Virus record (IMG/VR): IMGVR_UViG_3300032954_000055
Span: 1-30,336 of that record
Source: a virus
Strand: one strand, 5' to 3'
Length of the DNA: 30,336 nt
The translations under genes and the position numbers were made by a program. Of the stretch, positions 9,589 through 17,312 are shown in pieces. The notes under the pieces were generated by a model, which ran no database searches, had not been told where the DNA came from, and worked only from the letters and a program-made list of their open reading frames with translations. Within the stretch, counting starts at the first letter, position 1, and every line of letters begins with the position of its first letter.

Positions 9589-10697
9589 TACCAGTAACCG
9601 CCTCCACGTCTACCATAGTTAGGTAACTCATTGAAGAATGTATCTTTAGCTGCAATAGCCTTCCACTTCTGAACAGATTGAACTTGCTTCATAACCTCTT
9701 GTTCAGCCTTACGATGTGGCTGTCGCTTTAATTCCTCGAAGGCTAAAGACTTAGCGTCTGCTAAGAACAAAGGAAACTGTTGATCATCTAGAACAGGAGT
9801 AAAGGTATCCGACATAATAAACCTAGGTTGCATCCAAGCCATGGCCATTGTCTTACTAGATTGAATAGTTGTATCCTGAGTATTGTCATAACTATCGAAT
9901 AGAATGTAATAGTTCTTTAGGATAGTCCAATAGTCAGGTTGTTTGTCATTTTTATAATAAATAGTAAAGTTACTAGTGGTGCCGGAAGAATCATTTGTAA
10001 CTCCAAAGGTATATGAACCTACATCAGACTCAGATGGATTAAAGGTACTGGTCATCCTGATGAACTCTTCAAAAGGAACAAACCTAACATCCTGATAACC
10101 AGGACCGAAGGATGCACTATTGTTCTGAGATATAACCCAATTAGAATACGTACCTGAACCAATGGTACTAGTGATATTCAACACTAGAGTAGTGCCTGAA
10201 TAACTAGATACAGTGCCAGACATAACGTTAGCACCTGAGACTGCATAGGCAGAACTATTCTGAAGAATAGCTGTTTGATTAGCAGCAATGGTAAATGTTA
10301 CTGTGCCAGTACCAATGGTATTAGTAGAGGTAGATGTTACAGTCCAACCATTAGCATTGTTCTCAAGATCGACGTTAACATCGTGTTGAGAATAAGCTCC
10401 GAACTGATCTGATTGTAGACCATCTGAAGGATTACTATTGAAGTATTTAATCCACTCTAGACGACTAATGCCAGTGGGAGCAAAAGCTAATGTAGGTGTT
10501 GTATCATTACCAGTAGTATTAAGTTGGACTATTTCATTCCATTCAGGAAGATCATATCTCCCCATCATATTCAGATAAGTCTGTTTGACTATATCTGCAA
10601 CCTGCATTGACTCCGTAGTATCTGATATAGAGTTAACCTCATCAGAGTTCATACTACTAAGTATGCTTTGTACCATTTCTAGAAGTGTTAATTTCAT
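9588..10697 (-). CDS. Portal-to-tail adaptor protein (tail tubular protein A-like, 369 aa)
   Basis: The N-terminal part (LLEMVQSILSSMNSDEVNSI, then QTYLNMMGRYDLPEW) and the later VRFVPFEEFIRMTSTF are typical of the podophage adaptor family. These proteins form the twelve-subunit ring that joins the portal to the nozzle. The last third (FPLFLADAKSLAFEELKRQ and the Lys-rich tail) also fits the family. T7 gp11 is about 196 aa, so this protein is long. Residues about 118-190 form a Thr/Ser/Val-rich beta-type insert, with GTVSSYSGTT and GSGTYSNWVIS, placed just before the conserved VRFVPFEEF region. The gene ends one base inside the start of the 101-aa gene. Confidence 0.75.
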   Translation of the reverse strand: MKLTLLEMVQSILSSMNSDEVNSISDTTESMQVADIVKQTYLNMMGRYDLPEWNEIVQLNTTGNDTTPTLAFAPTGISRLEWIKYFNSNPSDGLQSDQFGAYSQHDVNVDLENNANGWTVTSTSTNTIGTGTVTFTIAANQTAILQNSSAYAVSGANVMSGTVSSYSGTTLVLNITSTIGSGTYSNWVISQNNSASFGPGYQDVRFVPFEEFIRMTSTFNPSESDVGSYTFGVTNDSSGTTSNFTIYYKNDKQPDYWTILKNYYILFDSYDNTQDTTIQSSKTMAMAWMQPRFIMSDTFTPVLDDQQFPLFLADAKSLAFEELKRQPHRKAEQEVMKQVQSVQKWKAIAAKDTFFNELPNYGRRGGGYW

Positions 10698-10698
10698 A

Positions 10699-11043
10699 TT
10701 ATCTACTTATCGCGTGTAAGAATAATCCAATTACTACAGTAGTGTATACAACACCTACAGTACCTGTGAGTGGTTGAGTAGTGGCCCAAGCTCCCTTCCA
10801 GTGATATATAGGAGCTATGATCTTATCTATTAAAACAATCTTAGCTGTATATATTGCCATAGGAAGAGCAAACATAGGTATCATTGCAGATACGAACCAC
10901 CATCGTTGTTCTACTGCAGCAGTACCTACGATAGACGCAGTATCTACAGCAGCATCTGCGTTAACCTTGGCTATCTCTGTATTAGAGACAATACCAAAGA
11001 TCTTACCTATGAAACCTAGAGCAGCACTAATTAAACTGAGCAT
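10699..11043 (-). CDS. Probable holin-type membrane protein with three transmembrane segments (114 aa)
   Basis: Three hydrophobic segments are visible: residues about 2-20 (amphipathic, SLISAALGFIGKIFGIV), 50-70 (FVSAMIPMFALPMAIYTAKI) and 92-112 (TGTVGVVYTTVVIGLFLHAI). Between the first two is a charged Ala-rich stretch, and WW occurs before the second. This layout resembles the three-segment holin family found in phages and gene transfer agents. It is the last of three overlapping small membrane-protein genes after the lysozyme, so a role in host lysis is likely. It overlaps the previous gene by 17 nt. Which of the three is the true holin cannot be settled from sequence. Confidence 0.5.
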   Translation of the reverse strand: MLSLISAALGFIGKIFGIVSNTEIAKVNADAAVDTASIVGTAAVEQRWWFVSAMIPMFALPMAIYTAKIVLIDKIIAPIYHWKGAWATTQPLTGTVGVVYTTVVIGLFLHAISR

Positions 11044-11293
11044 TACGTCGTCTAGCTACTTCGGTCGCAATACCTTGAAAGATCATAATCATACCTAACC
11101 AGATGACTTGCTTTCGGTTGAACCCCGTATCCAAATTCATCGATAAAAGGGGTGACCAATCCAATGCACCCAAGACCGCAGTTGTAAAACCAATTAGCGC
11201 TGTACATCGTGCTATGAAGATTGTTTCAGAGTGTTTAAAGAAATCTTTAAACGGCGACGGGGGTGGAAGTGGCTGTGGACGTTTGCGCGGCAC
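11027..11293 (-). CDS. Small lysis-cassette membrane protein, GTG start (88 aa)
   Basis: The start is GTG at 11293, preceded by an AGAGGA ribosome site about 9 nt upstream; no ATG occurs before the hydrophobic region. The N-terminus is basic and proline-rich (MPRKRPQPLPPP), followed by two hydrophobic segments at about residues 26-44 (ARCTALIGFTTAVLGAL) and 62-80 (QVIWLGMIMIFQGIATEV), then a basic tail. The two-segment form and location after the lysozyme suggest a holin or antiholin. The gene overlaps the preceding membrane-protein gene by 47 nt and the next by 17 nt. No lipobox was seen, which argues against an outer-membrane spanin. Confidence 0.5.
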   Translation of the reverse strand: MPRKRPQPLPPPSPFKDFFKHSETIFIARCTALIGFTTAVLGALDWSPLLSMNLDTGFNRKQVIWLGMIMIFQGIATEVARRRNAQFN

Positions 11294-11513
11294 TTGAGAA
11301 CCATCCTCTAATCTTTGTCCAAAGTGCAGTCAAATCTGACCAAGCGGTAGGAAGACCAACGCGACCGACGGTAAATGCTGTTGCAATACCTGCGGCCCAA
11401 AGTCCAATTGTAAACCAATTCATGTGTGAGAAACTCCAATGAGTTGTATGTTGTATGGGGAGCACATAGCCGTGATCAACACAGTATTGTGCTAGTTGAG
11501 CTTTTGTTGCCAT
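11247..11513 (-). CDS. Small lysis-cassette protein with one membrane segment (88 aa)
   Basis: It starts at the ATG that overlaps the lysozyme stop (TAATG). The protein has a soluble N-terminus (MATKAQLAQYCVDHGYVLP), one hydrophobic segment at about residues 33-52 (WFTIGLWAAGIATAFTVG), an aromatic amphipathic region with several Trp residues, and a Ser/Thr tail. The location between lysozyme and two other membrane proteins suggests a part in lysis, perhaps as holin, antiholin or inner-membrane spanin component. Sequence alone does not choose between these, and no similarity to a named family was recognised. Confidence 0.45.
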   Translation of the reverse strand: MATKAQLAQYCVDHGYVLPIQHTTHWSFSHMNWFTIGLWAAGIATAFTVGRVGLPTAWSDLTALWTKIRGWFSSAAQTSTATSTPVAV

Positions 11514-12106
11514 TAATTCTTCTTTCTAAGGAAATGAACTGCAGCATATATAACCAGAGTAATACCGGCAACTGCTGCTATTGAAATATAAGGATGAGCT
11601 TTAATAAGATCAAAGTAGTGTGCAAAGATACCTGCTCCAATACCTGCACCTGCAGCAGATACAGTAGGTACAATCTTAGGATCAGGAGTTAAGAATTGAG
11701 TACGTTCTGATTGGCGTCTACCAATGATCTCCGGTGGTTTATTCCACATTAAAAGAGCATCTGCAGCACCTTGATAATCACCAGCATTAAGTTTCCTCAT
11801 ACTAGTGCTCTTCCAGAACTTAGGACCTACGTTAAAGACTACACTAATAATTGCATCATATTGGTTCTGTGTAACAGGAACCTTTATGTATTGTGCAGCT
11901 TGCTCTTCGATAGGAGCCAAATCTTGGCGTAAGATAGTATCATTCTGGTCTTTGGTAATAACCATTCCAGAAGTGACTTTAGGAGGTCCAGCAGCAGAAG
12001 TGTGACCAGTACCGATAGTCCAAACACCTACAGAGTCTTTGTACGCATGTAGGATAACTCCTTCGCGTTGTACAATAGCTTGTAAACCTCTATTACTTAT
12101 GTTCAT
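11513..12106 (-). CDS. GH24 lysozyme (endolysin) with C-terminal membrane segment (197 aa)
   Basis: The T4-lysozyme-type catalytic pattern, Glu then eight residues then Asp then five residues then Thr, is exact here: Glu15, Asp24 and Thr30, within QREGVILHAYKDS and WTIGTGHT. The family cleaves the glycan backbone of peptidoglycan at the end of infection. Residues about 1-140 form the enzyme domain, including the family-like NQYDAIISVVFNVG. A hydrophobic segment at about 172-190 (ISIAAVAGITLVIYAAVHF) is followed by a basic tail (RKKN). The anchor is C-terminal, so this is not a SAR-type endolysin with an N-terminal signal anchor. The start overlaps the tail-fibre stop as ATGA. Confidence 0.88.
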   Translation of the reverse strand: MNISNRGLQAIVQREGVILHAYKDSVGVWTIGTGHTSAAGPPKVTSGMVITKDQNDTILRQDLAPIEEQAAQYIKVPVTQNQYDAIISVVFNVGPKFWKSTSMRKLNAGDYQGAADALLMWNKPPEIIGRRQSERTQFLTPDPKIVPTVSAAGAGIGAGIFAHYFDLIKAHPYISIAAVAGITLVIYAAVHFLRKKN

Positions 12107-14121
12107 AGTTCAGCAGACCAAGTTAATGATGCACTTGCATTATTGCTTTGCATCCATGTTGCATTTCCTGCAGCAAGACCAGATGAGACCGTGCAATATA
12201 TAATATTACTGAATAATCCTTCTGTAACACCACCGGAACTTTCACTTACTGCAGTACAAGATATTGGAGTACCACTAGCACCAATCACATAGAAATAGCT
12301 GGCAGTTGATGCAGTGAATGTAGGAATAGCTCTCATGTTCAGTGGAATACTTACAACAATATAAGCTTGAGTACTAGAAATACACTGTCCTACCCCTACT
12401 TGAGCTGCATTACTACTAGCACCCGATGGAGTCCAGTTATATAAATATCGTTGACAATTTAACAACTCTGAAAATATAGGTCTTAATTCTGCAGGCGATG
12501 GATAACTTGTAGTCGCTCCAGAAGATACTCCGGGAGTAACTCTAATGTCTAACTCAGTAATTTTTAATGTTTGTGAACCAGAGCTAAAGTTATTTCCAAA
12601 ATCAAATGAAATTTCTAAACCATTCGCAGCAGAACCAGCATCTGTAAACACATATGCAACCTGTGTCCAAGCCGTATTTGCACAAGCCTGTAAATTAACT
12701 GCACTAACATCTGTAACTGAACTTGTCCAATTATCAGCTGATCCTGCATGTTTAACCGTAAGCTTAGGAGTTATTGATCCACCCGTATTGTTGTATACTT
12801 GAGCTTGCACAGTAACTACTTGAGACGTCATAGGGGCAGATACAAAGCTTTCTATACGTTGCTTAATAATAACATCAGTGACTGAAGAAGCTCCAGTAAC
12901 TAGAAGACTATACAAAGTAGGACCTCTGCCTGAACTTTGAGACGCAACTACAGAAGCTCCTGTAGGTAAGACAATCCAACCATCTGCAGTATATTTACCG
13001 GCAGTAGTAGCTGTTATTGATGTACCTCTTTGCCAGACATCCATACCACCATTTCTAAATTTATTATTACTACCCGTTGTCCCTAAATATATATTACCAC
13101 CAGTATTAGTTACTGTGGCACCACCAGTCGGAACTAAACTAACAACCCCTGTTTGTGAATTTATAGTCGTAACACCTGACGAAACAGCTGCAATAGCTTG
13201 ACCAATAGTACTATATTTAATAGCTCCACCAGAAGTTTCATCTGCTACCAAAAGCAAATCATTAGGGGTTGGAGAAACTTTATTAGAAAGAGAACCTATT
13301 TGAAAAGATTGATAATTAGCTGCACCGCTGGAGAGATTTCCAAGAAAAGAATAACCATTAGGTTCTTGATCCAGTTGACTCAAGGATATGAAGTTAGAAC
13401 CTGTTAGAGTCGGAGAGTCTGCAAGAACAACCGCACCAGAACCTGTAGTTCCATTGCTGAGATCAGAAGCAGCTAACTGTCCTACTGTAAGAGCACCGCC
13501 TGAAGAAGTCTGTTTGACTACTTGAGACGTACCCCCAGAAGATGAGAAATTAGTATTACCTGATGGTAATGTAATGGTACCCGAACCAGCTGCAGAAGGG
13601 ACTGTAATAGTTATTCCACCACTACTAGTTCCATTAAGTGTTAAAGAACCTGTATGTCCTGTAGTTCCTAGAGAAAGTGCGCCATTAGTAATTTCAGTAG
13701 CTGTATTACTATCTACATCAGTAGTGGTAGAATAATAAGCTAAAGTATTAGCCGTACCTGGATTAACACCTGGAGTATTTTCCCAAGCAACATCAAAGTT
13801 AGTAGAACTTTGTTTAGTCAGCACTTGATTAGCTGTACCACCCGTAGGTAAAGAAGATACTGATATATCTCCACCATCCTGCAAGGTATTGAAATCTATA
13901 ATACGCATAGGCTCTGTATTAGAGATAGGCGTAGGTAGATTTATAATCCGATTAGAATTCATATCTAAATCGGCTTGCATTGAATTAGGTGTAGTACCGT
14001 CTAAAGCCAGGGCATCCTGGAAAGCAGTTGTAATAGCTGCACTATTAGCATTGATAGCTGCTATGGCAGTACTTTCATTTTGTAAAGAAGCAATATCTGT
14101 AAGACTAATATTTACAGCCAT
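12103..14121 (-). CDS. Tail fibre protein (672 aa)
   Basis: The chosen ATG at 14121 follows an AGGA ribosome site and gives MAVNISLTDIASLQNES. A longer reading from 14169 would translate through a GC hairpin, so it is rejected. The N-terminal stretch around SMQADLDMNSNRIINLP (residues about 62-78) is a familiar particle-anchoring region of podophage fibres. The middle (about 100-350) is a Gly/Thr/Ser-rich repetitive shaft. The C-terminal part (about 360-672) begins KFRNGGMDVWQRGTS and reads as a beta-rich, probably receptor- or sugar-binding domain. It is last before the lysozyme. Host specificity likely resides in the C-terminal region. Confidence 0.8.
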   Translation of the reverse strand: MAVNISLTDIASLQNESTAIAAINANSAAITTAFQDALALDGTTPNSMQADLDMNSNRIINLPTPISNTEPMRIIDFNTLQDGGDISVSSLPTGGTANQVLTKQSSTNFDVAWENTPGVNPGTANTLAYYSTTTDVDSNTATEITNGALSLGTTGHTGSLTLNGTSSGGITITVPSAAGSGTITLPSGNTNFSSSGGTSQVVKQTSSGGALTVGQLAASDLSNGTTGSGAVVLADSPTLTGSNFISLSQLDQEPNGYSFLGNLSSGAANYQSFQIGSLSNKVSPTPNDLLLVADETSGGAIKYSTIGQAIAAVSSGVTTINSQTGVVSLVPTGGATVTNTGGNIYLGTTGSNNKFRNGGMDVWQRGTSITATTAGKYTADGWIVLPTGASVVASQSSGRGPTLYSLLVTGASSVTDVIIKQRIESFVSAPMTSQVVTVQAQVYNNTGGSITPKLTVKHAGSADNWTSSVTDVSAVNLQACANTAWTQVAYVFTDAGSAANGLEISFDFGNNFSSGSQTLKITELDIRVTPGVSSGATTSYPSPAELRPIFSELLNCQRYLYNWTPSGASSNAAQVGVGQCISSTQAYIVVSIPLNMRAIPTFTASTASYFYVIGASGTPISCTAVSESSGGVTEGLFSNIIYCTVSSGLAAGNATWMQSNNASASLTWSAEL

Positions 14122-14143
14122 TATAAATCCTATATTAGGTAGA

Positions 14144-14161
14144 GGGGGGCCGAAGCCCCCC
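14144..14161 (-). terminator. GC-rich hairpin with UUCG loop between head and tail-fibre genes
   Basis: On the minus strand this reads GGGGGGC-TTCG-GCCCCCC, a 7-bp all-GC stem closed by the very stable UUCG tetraloop. It begins 8 nt after the TAA of the 193-aa gene and ends about 22 nt before the tail-fibre start. No T-run follows, so complete termination is unlikely. It may act as a partial terminator, an RNase block protecting the upstream capsid messages, or a processing site. Confidence 0.7.
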
Positions 14162-14168
14162 AGAACCA

Positions 14169-14750
14169 TTACGTATGCGAGAACGGAGTCGCAAACGCTG
14201 CACCAGTCGAGGACAAGAAAGCGTCCTTAACCAGCCACACGTTTGTAGCAACATCCTGCACAGTGAACGTTTCACCCTTGGTCACCGAACCAGTCGTGGA
14301 TCGGTTAAGAGTAATCGTGTTAGAGGTAGACTGTGCGGCGAAGCCTAACACAGCGTTACCTGAGTCTACGCGAGTACCAGGGATAATTCCTTCAAACACA
14401 TCGCTACCACCAACACCATTTGCAGATGCAGTATAGACAATATGACTGTTAGAAGTAGCCAAAGTCTTCACATAGAAGGTGAATTGAAGCCCTGAGCCAG
14501 ATGCAGCGGGCAGTGTAACCACTGAGCCTGTAGCTGTATCAAGAGCAATCACCTGTTTATTATTTGCAGAACTCAACGTCTTAGTTGAACCTGCAGCCAC
14601 AAATCGACTGCCATCATTTGCAACAGCATTCAGCTGTGCAGCAGTAGCAGTGATCTGAGTACCGACTCCACCCGGTGTGGCAGAGCCAGTAGACAGTGAA
14701 TTGACAATTAAGTCGTTTCCACTCAAATCGTAAGGAAGTGTCAAACTCAT
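14169..14750 (-). CDS. Putative head decoration or virion-surface protein (193 aa)
   Basis: This gene has the best ribosome site in the late operon, AAGGAGG at 14758-14764, 7 nt before the ATG. The protein is Thr/Ser/Ala/Gly-rich and predicted all-beta, with no membrane segment and few charged residues. It begins MSLTLPYDLSGNDLIVNSL. It is second after the major capsid protein and its codons favour C and G in third positions, as do the capsid genes, consistent with high expression. A decoration, head-fibre or minor capsid role is an inference from position and composition. A UUCG hairpin follows its stop codon directly. Confidence 0.55.
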   Translation of the reverse strand: MSLTLPYDLSGNDLIVNSLSTGSATPGGVGTQITATAAQLNAVANDGSRFVAAGSTKTLSSANNKQVIALDTATGSVVTLPAASGSGLQFTFYVKTLATSNSHIVYTASANGVGGSDVFEGIIPGTRVDSGNAVLGFAAQSTSNTITLNRSTTGSVTKGETFTVQDVATNVWLVKDAFLSSTGAAFATPFSHT

Positions 14751-14765
14751 TGATTATCCTCCTTA

Positions 14766-15302
14766 TCAATTCGGTATGGTGCCAACACCATGGTAGAAGA
14801 TACGAACACGGATTTTACCCGTAGCCGTATGGGTACCCAATGTTGCGGTAATATACTGAGGCGTAGTCCAGCCTGTGCTTTCATACGTACCAACATAGTT
14901 ACCTGCACCAGTGCTGCCCGTAGTCAGAGTGACAAGATCACCGACAGTACCCAGGTTCGATTGAGCCAGAGAACTGACGAATGCTGTACCACCGTTAGTA
15001 GGGACAGTTGATTGGTCTTGACCAATGACACCGACAGAGAGTGTGGGCGAACCAGTCGAAGACATAATGACTTCGGCAAGCAGTTCCACCTTCTCGATCA
15101 TGACATTAGCCAGAGACGGGAAGAACGTATTGTACGAAACAATCGTTGCAGTTGAAGTATTCAACAGCGAAAGGTCGATGAGAACTTCCATAACACGGTT
15201 AGAACCGTAGCTAAGAAATTCACCACCTTGTTCCGATGTTGCCTTTGACGTCCCGAACTGAAGGTACAGGGAGTCATTATTTTTCCAATTACCAGAACTC
15301 AT
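14766..15302 (-). CDS. Putative minor head or decoration protein (178 aa)
   Basis: The preferred ATG at 15302 has AGGAGA six nt upstream; the other ATG at 15308 overlaps that ribosome site and is less likely. The product starts MSSGNWKNNDSLYLQFG and is beta-rich, with TKAT-type turns, a Gly/Thr-rich middle and a C-terminal stretch GKIRVRIFYHGVG. It directly follows the major capsid gene, shares its GC-leaning codon use, and has no membrane segment. A capsid-decorating or head-completion role is likely from gene order but no named family was recognised. Confidence 0.55.
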   Translation of the reverse strand: MSSGNWKNNDSLYLQFGTSKATSEQGGEFLSYGSNRVMEVLIDLSLLNTSTATIVSYNTFFPSLANVMIEKVELLAEVIMSSTGSPTLSVGVIGQDQSTVPTNGGTAFVSSLAQSNLGTVGDLVTLTTGSTGAGNYVGTYESTGWTTPQYITATLGTHTATGKIRVRIFYHGVGTIPN

Positions 15303-15317
15303 AATCATTCTCCTCTA

Positions 15318-16286
15318 TTAGAACGACACCACACCGGTAGCGGTGAGGATATTGATCATGTTTTCAGGACGGTATAGCTCGAAGCCATATTCCGTAACGG
15401 TAAGATACTCTTCCTGTTGGAGATCCTTGTTGAATTCTGAATAAACCGTAGGCATCTGACGGAACGCACCAACGACTGGAAGCGTATCACCAGGGGCTGC
15501 AGAGAAGAAATAGTTGCAAGTACCGGTTGAAACAGTAGTGCCACTAATCGTCTCCGAGCTAATTGCCGGGAGGTAATTCGAGGAATAGAAGTCAAACCCA
15601 TAGACATTCATCTCAAACTTGAAGCCAGTCTCACCACCGTCCGCAGTAATGCGTTGCCACTTGGGGTCGGGAGTAATCAGGTTAACAAGGTTAGTTTGTG
15701 TCTGGATAGAGTAAATAACACTGGGGTCAACGATTGCGACCAAATCACGAATAGGAACGTTAGCCTTCTTCAAAGAATAACGAGCCGCTGCGAGATCGGC
15801 CAGAGTCAGTGAGGCAGCACTATTCTGTGTGCCTTGACCAACCCATCGATGCCAAGCAGTGTTGATAGTATTAGTATTAGAAGCAGTTTGTCCGGAATTG
15901 ATCTTAGACAGAATATTAGTTTCAACGCCTTCCATGAGCACTCGATGCTGTCGTGGAACGAAAGCAGCGATCACATCTTGCGAATAGAAACTATCCCGCT
16001 TGAACTTCTCCGAGATTGCATTGGCACTATACTTGTACTGGTCGAAGGAGAAGGTAAAGTTACCTGTATCCATTCCGATGTACTTGATAGCCTGACCTTC
16101 AACGAAGTCAGCTTGAGTTGCCTCACCAATCGAGGGGATGTTGATGGTTTGACCATCTGGGAAGTCTGAGAGAATACGGACCCACTTCATAGCCACAAGA
16201 TCATCAAGGAGCAGTTCTTTGATCGTACGCGACCAAATATTAGTCCTTGTAAGATAACTTGTGTTGGTTGTAAGAAAACCAGCCAT
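15318..16286 (-). CDS. Major capsid protein (HK97-type fold expected, 322 aa)
   Basis: The position straight after a scaffold-like gene and the sequence support a major capsid protein. The N-terminal arm has IWSRTIKELLLDDLVAMKWV, then an extended loop region (GQTINIPSIGEATQADFVEG) and the helix QHRVLMEGVETNILSKI, as seen in phage capsids of this class. The C-terminal part (TEYGFELYRPENMINI) is like the family's final segment. A ribosome site AAGGAT lies about 10 nt before the ATG. Codons lean to G/C-ending forms compared with the tail genes, consistent with very high expression. The fold assignment is inference from sequence pattern and synteny. Confidence 0.8.
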   Translation of the reverse strand: MAGFLTTNTSYLTRTNIWSRTIKELLLDDLVAMKWVRILSDFPDGQTINIPSIGEATQADFVEGQAIKYIGMDTGNFTFSFDQYKYSANAISEKFKRDSFYSQDVIAAFVPRQHRVLMEGVETNILSKINSGQTASNTNTINTAWHRWVGQGTQNSAASLTLADLAAARYSLKKANVPIRDLVAIVDPSVIYSIQTQTNLVNLITPDPKWQRITADGGETGFKFEMNVYGFDFYSSNYLPAISSETISGTTVSTGTCNYFFSAAPGDTLPVVGAFRQMPTVYSEFNKDLQQEEYLTVTEYGFELYRPENMINILTATGVVSF

Positions 16287-16311
16287 AAAGTTTAATCCTT
16301 ACGGTTAGAGA

Positions 16312-17052
16312 TTAATCCCCGAACTTACTATAGTCGCCGTCTTTAAACTCGTCGCCTAATAGTTCTAATTGTCGGGTCATCTCGTTTGTTATTTGTTGTG
16401 AATGATACAAACGAGGATTATCTTTCTTAAGCTGTTGGTAGTATGACCAAGTCTTCTTAGGTTCACCTTTGGGGACAAAGTTTGAACTTCGAGGAGGAGC
16501 TTGGAACGTCTCACGACGTGTATCATCTATTCCAAGAGTCTTAAGCAAAGCGACAGGAGATTGCTTCGCTAAAGTGTCGAAGGCCTCTTTCGTCAATCCT
16601 AATGTATCAATCTGTTGCTTTACTGCAGGTGCGAAATTGTCTCCGTACCGTTCTTGCAGCTTAGACTTAACTATATTGAGATTTTCCTGTTCTTTCTTTG
16701 CATTCTCGTATTCACGAAGACGCGCATCAAAACGGGTGTCAATTGCAGTTAAATCTATGGTGGGCTTACTCTCTTCGTTCGCTAGGGGTTGATTGCTACT
16801 TGTAAGGTCTTTGCCTTCAAATTTCTTGAGAAGGTCTTCTAGTCGAGCCCGTGTCTGATTAGCCTCACGTTCCTTAAGATAATCTGTACGAAGTTCGTCG
16901 GATTTCTGTTCCAGAGTCTTAATGTGGGTATCAGCGTTGAAATATGCTTTAGCAAGTTCCTGTTGATCTCGGTATTTCTTACCTTCACCAACTAACTCAC
17001 TGAAGTAATCTCTATTAGTGTTATCCATTTGGTCTAGGATACTATCGGTCAT
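16312..17052 (-). CDS. Capsid scaffold protein (246 aa)
   Basis: The protein is strongly charged and helical, with a long coiled-coil-like stretch at about residues 20-80 (KYRDQQELAKAYFNADTHI and LKEREANQTRARLEDLLKKF) and another at about 105-135. It has no membrane segment and few aromatic residues. It lies between the portal region and the major capsid gene. The QELAKAYFNADTHIKTLE motif recurs in podophage scaffolds. Such proteins guide procapsid assembly and leave before or during packaging. The start overlaps the stop of the 87-aa gene as ATGA. Confidence 0.75.
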   Translation of the reverse strand: MTDSILDQMDNTNRDYFSELVGEGKKYRDQQELAKAYFNADTHIKTLEQKSDELRTDYLKEREANQTRARLEDLLKKFEGKDLTSSNQPLANEESKPTIDLTAIDTRFDARLREYENAKKEQENLNIVKSKLQERYGDNFAPAVKQQIDTLGLTKEAFDTLAKQSPVALLKTLGIDDTRRETFQAPPRSSNFVPKGEPKKTWSYYQQLKKDNPRLYHSQQITNEMTRQLELLGDEFKDGDYSKFGD

Positions 17053-17312
17053 GTGTGCTCCTTATTGTCAAGGTTTATTAACCTCAATATATTCTTGAGG
17101 GCGGAACGCTGTCCGTTCCTATGAGCTTGTTTATAAGACCAAGATGGAGAATCATACTCAGAGAGATTAGTCTCTACGTTCTCTAATTGATCCAAGCTTT
17201 CTTTTAGTATTTCAGTCTGACGTTCAAGAACACTATAAGCATTCTCTAATTGTCGTTCAAACTTAGCTATCTCTTGAGGGTCTTTGAGATGCTTAGTCCA
17301 TGCTGTGATCAT
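17049..17312 (-). CDS. Small coiled-coil protein between portal and scaffold (87 aa)
   Basis: A short charged helical protein. Residues about 15-50 (FERQLENAYSVLERQTEIL, then SLDQLENVETNL) form a probable coiled coil, and the C-terminal YKQAHRNGQRSALKNILRL is a basic helix. It overlaps the portal gene upstream and the scaffold gene downstream, each by an ATGA junction. Its location suggests a head-assembly role, for example as a partner of portal or scaffold. No family function was recognised. Confidence 0.55.
   Translation of the reverse strand: MITAWTKHLKDPQEIAKFERQLENAYSVLERQTEILKESLDQLENVETNLSEYDSPSWSYKQAHRNGQRSALKNILRLINLDNKEHT

Noticed and set aside
14121-14169. Sixteen-residue N-terminal extension of the tail fibre from an ATG at 14169
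   Set aside because: It would read through the UUCG hairpin, and the ATG at 14121 has an AGGA ribosome site and begins the family-like N-terminus.
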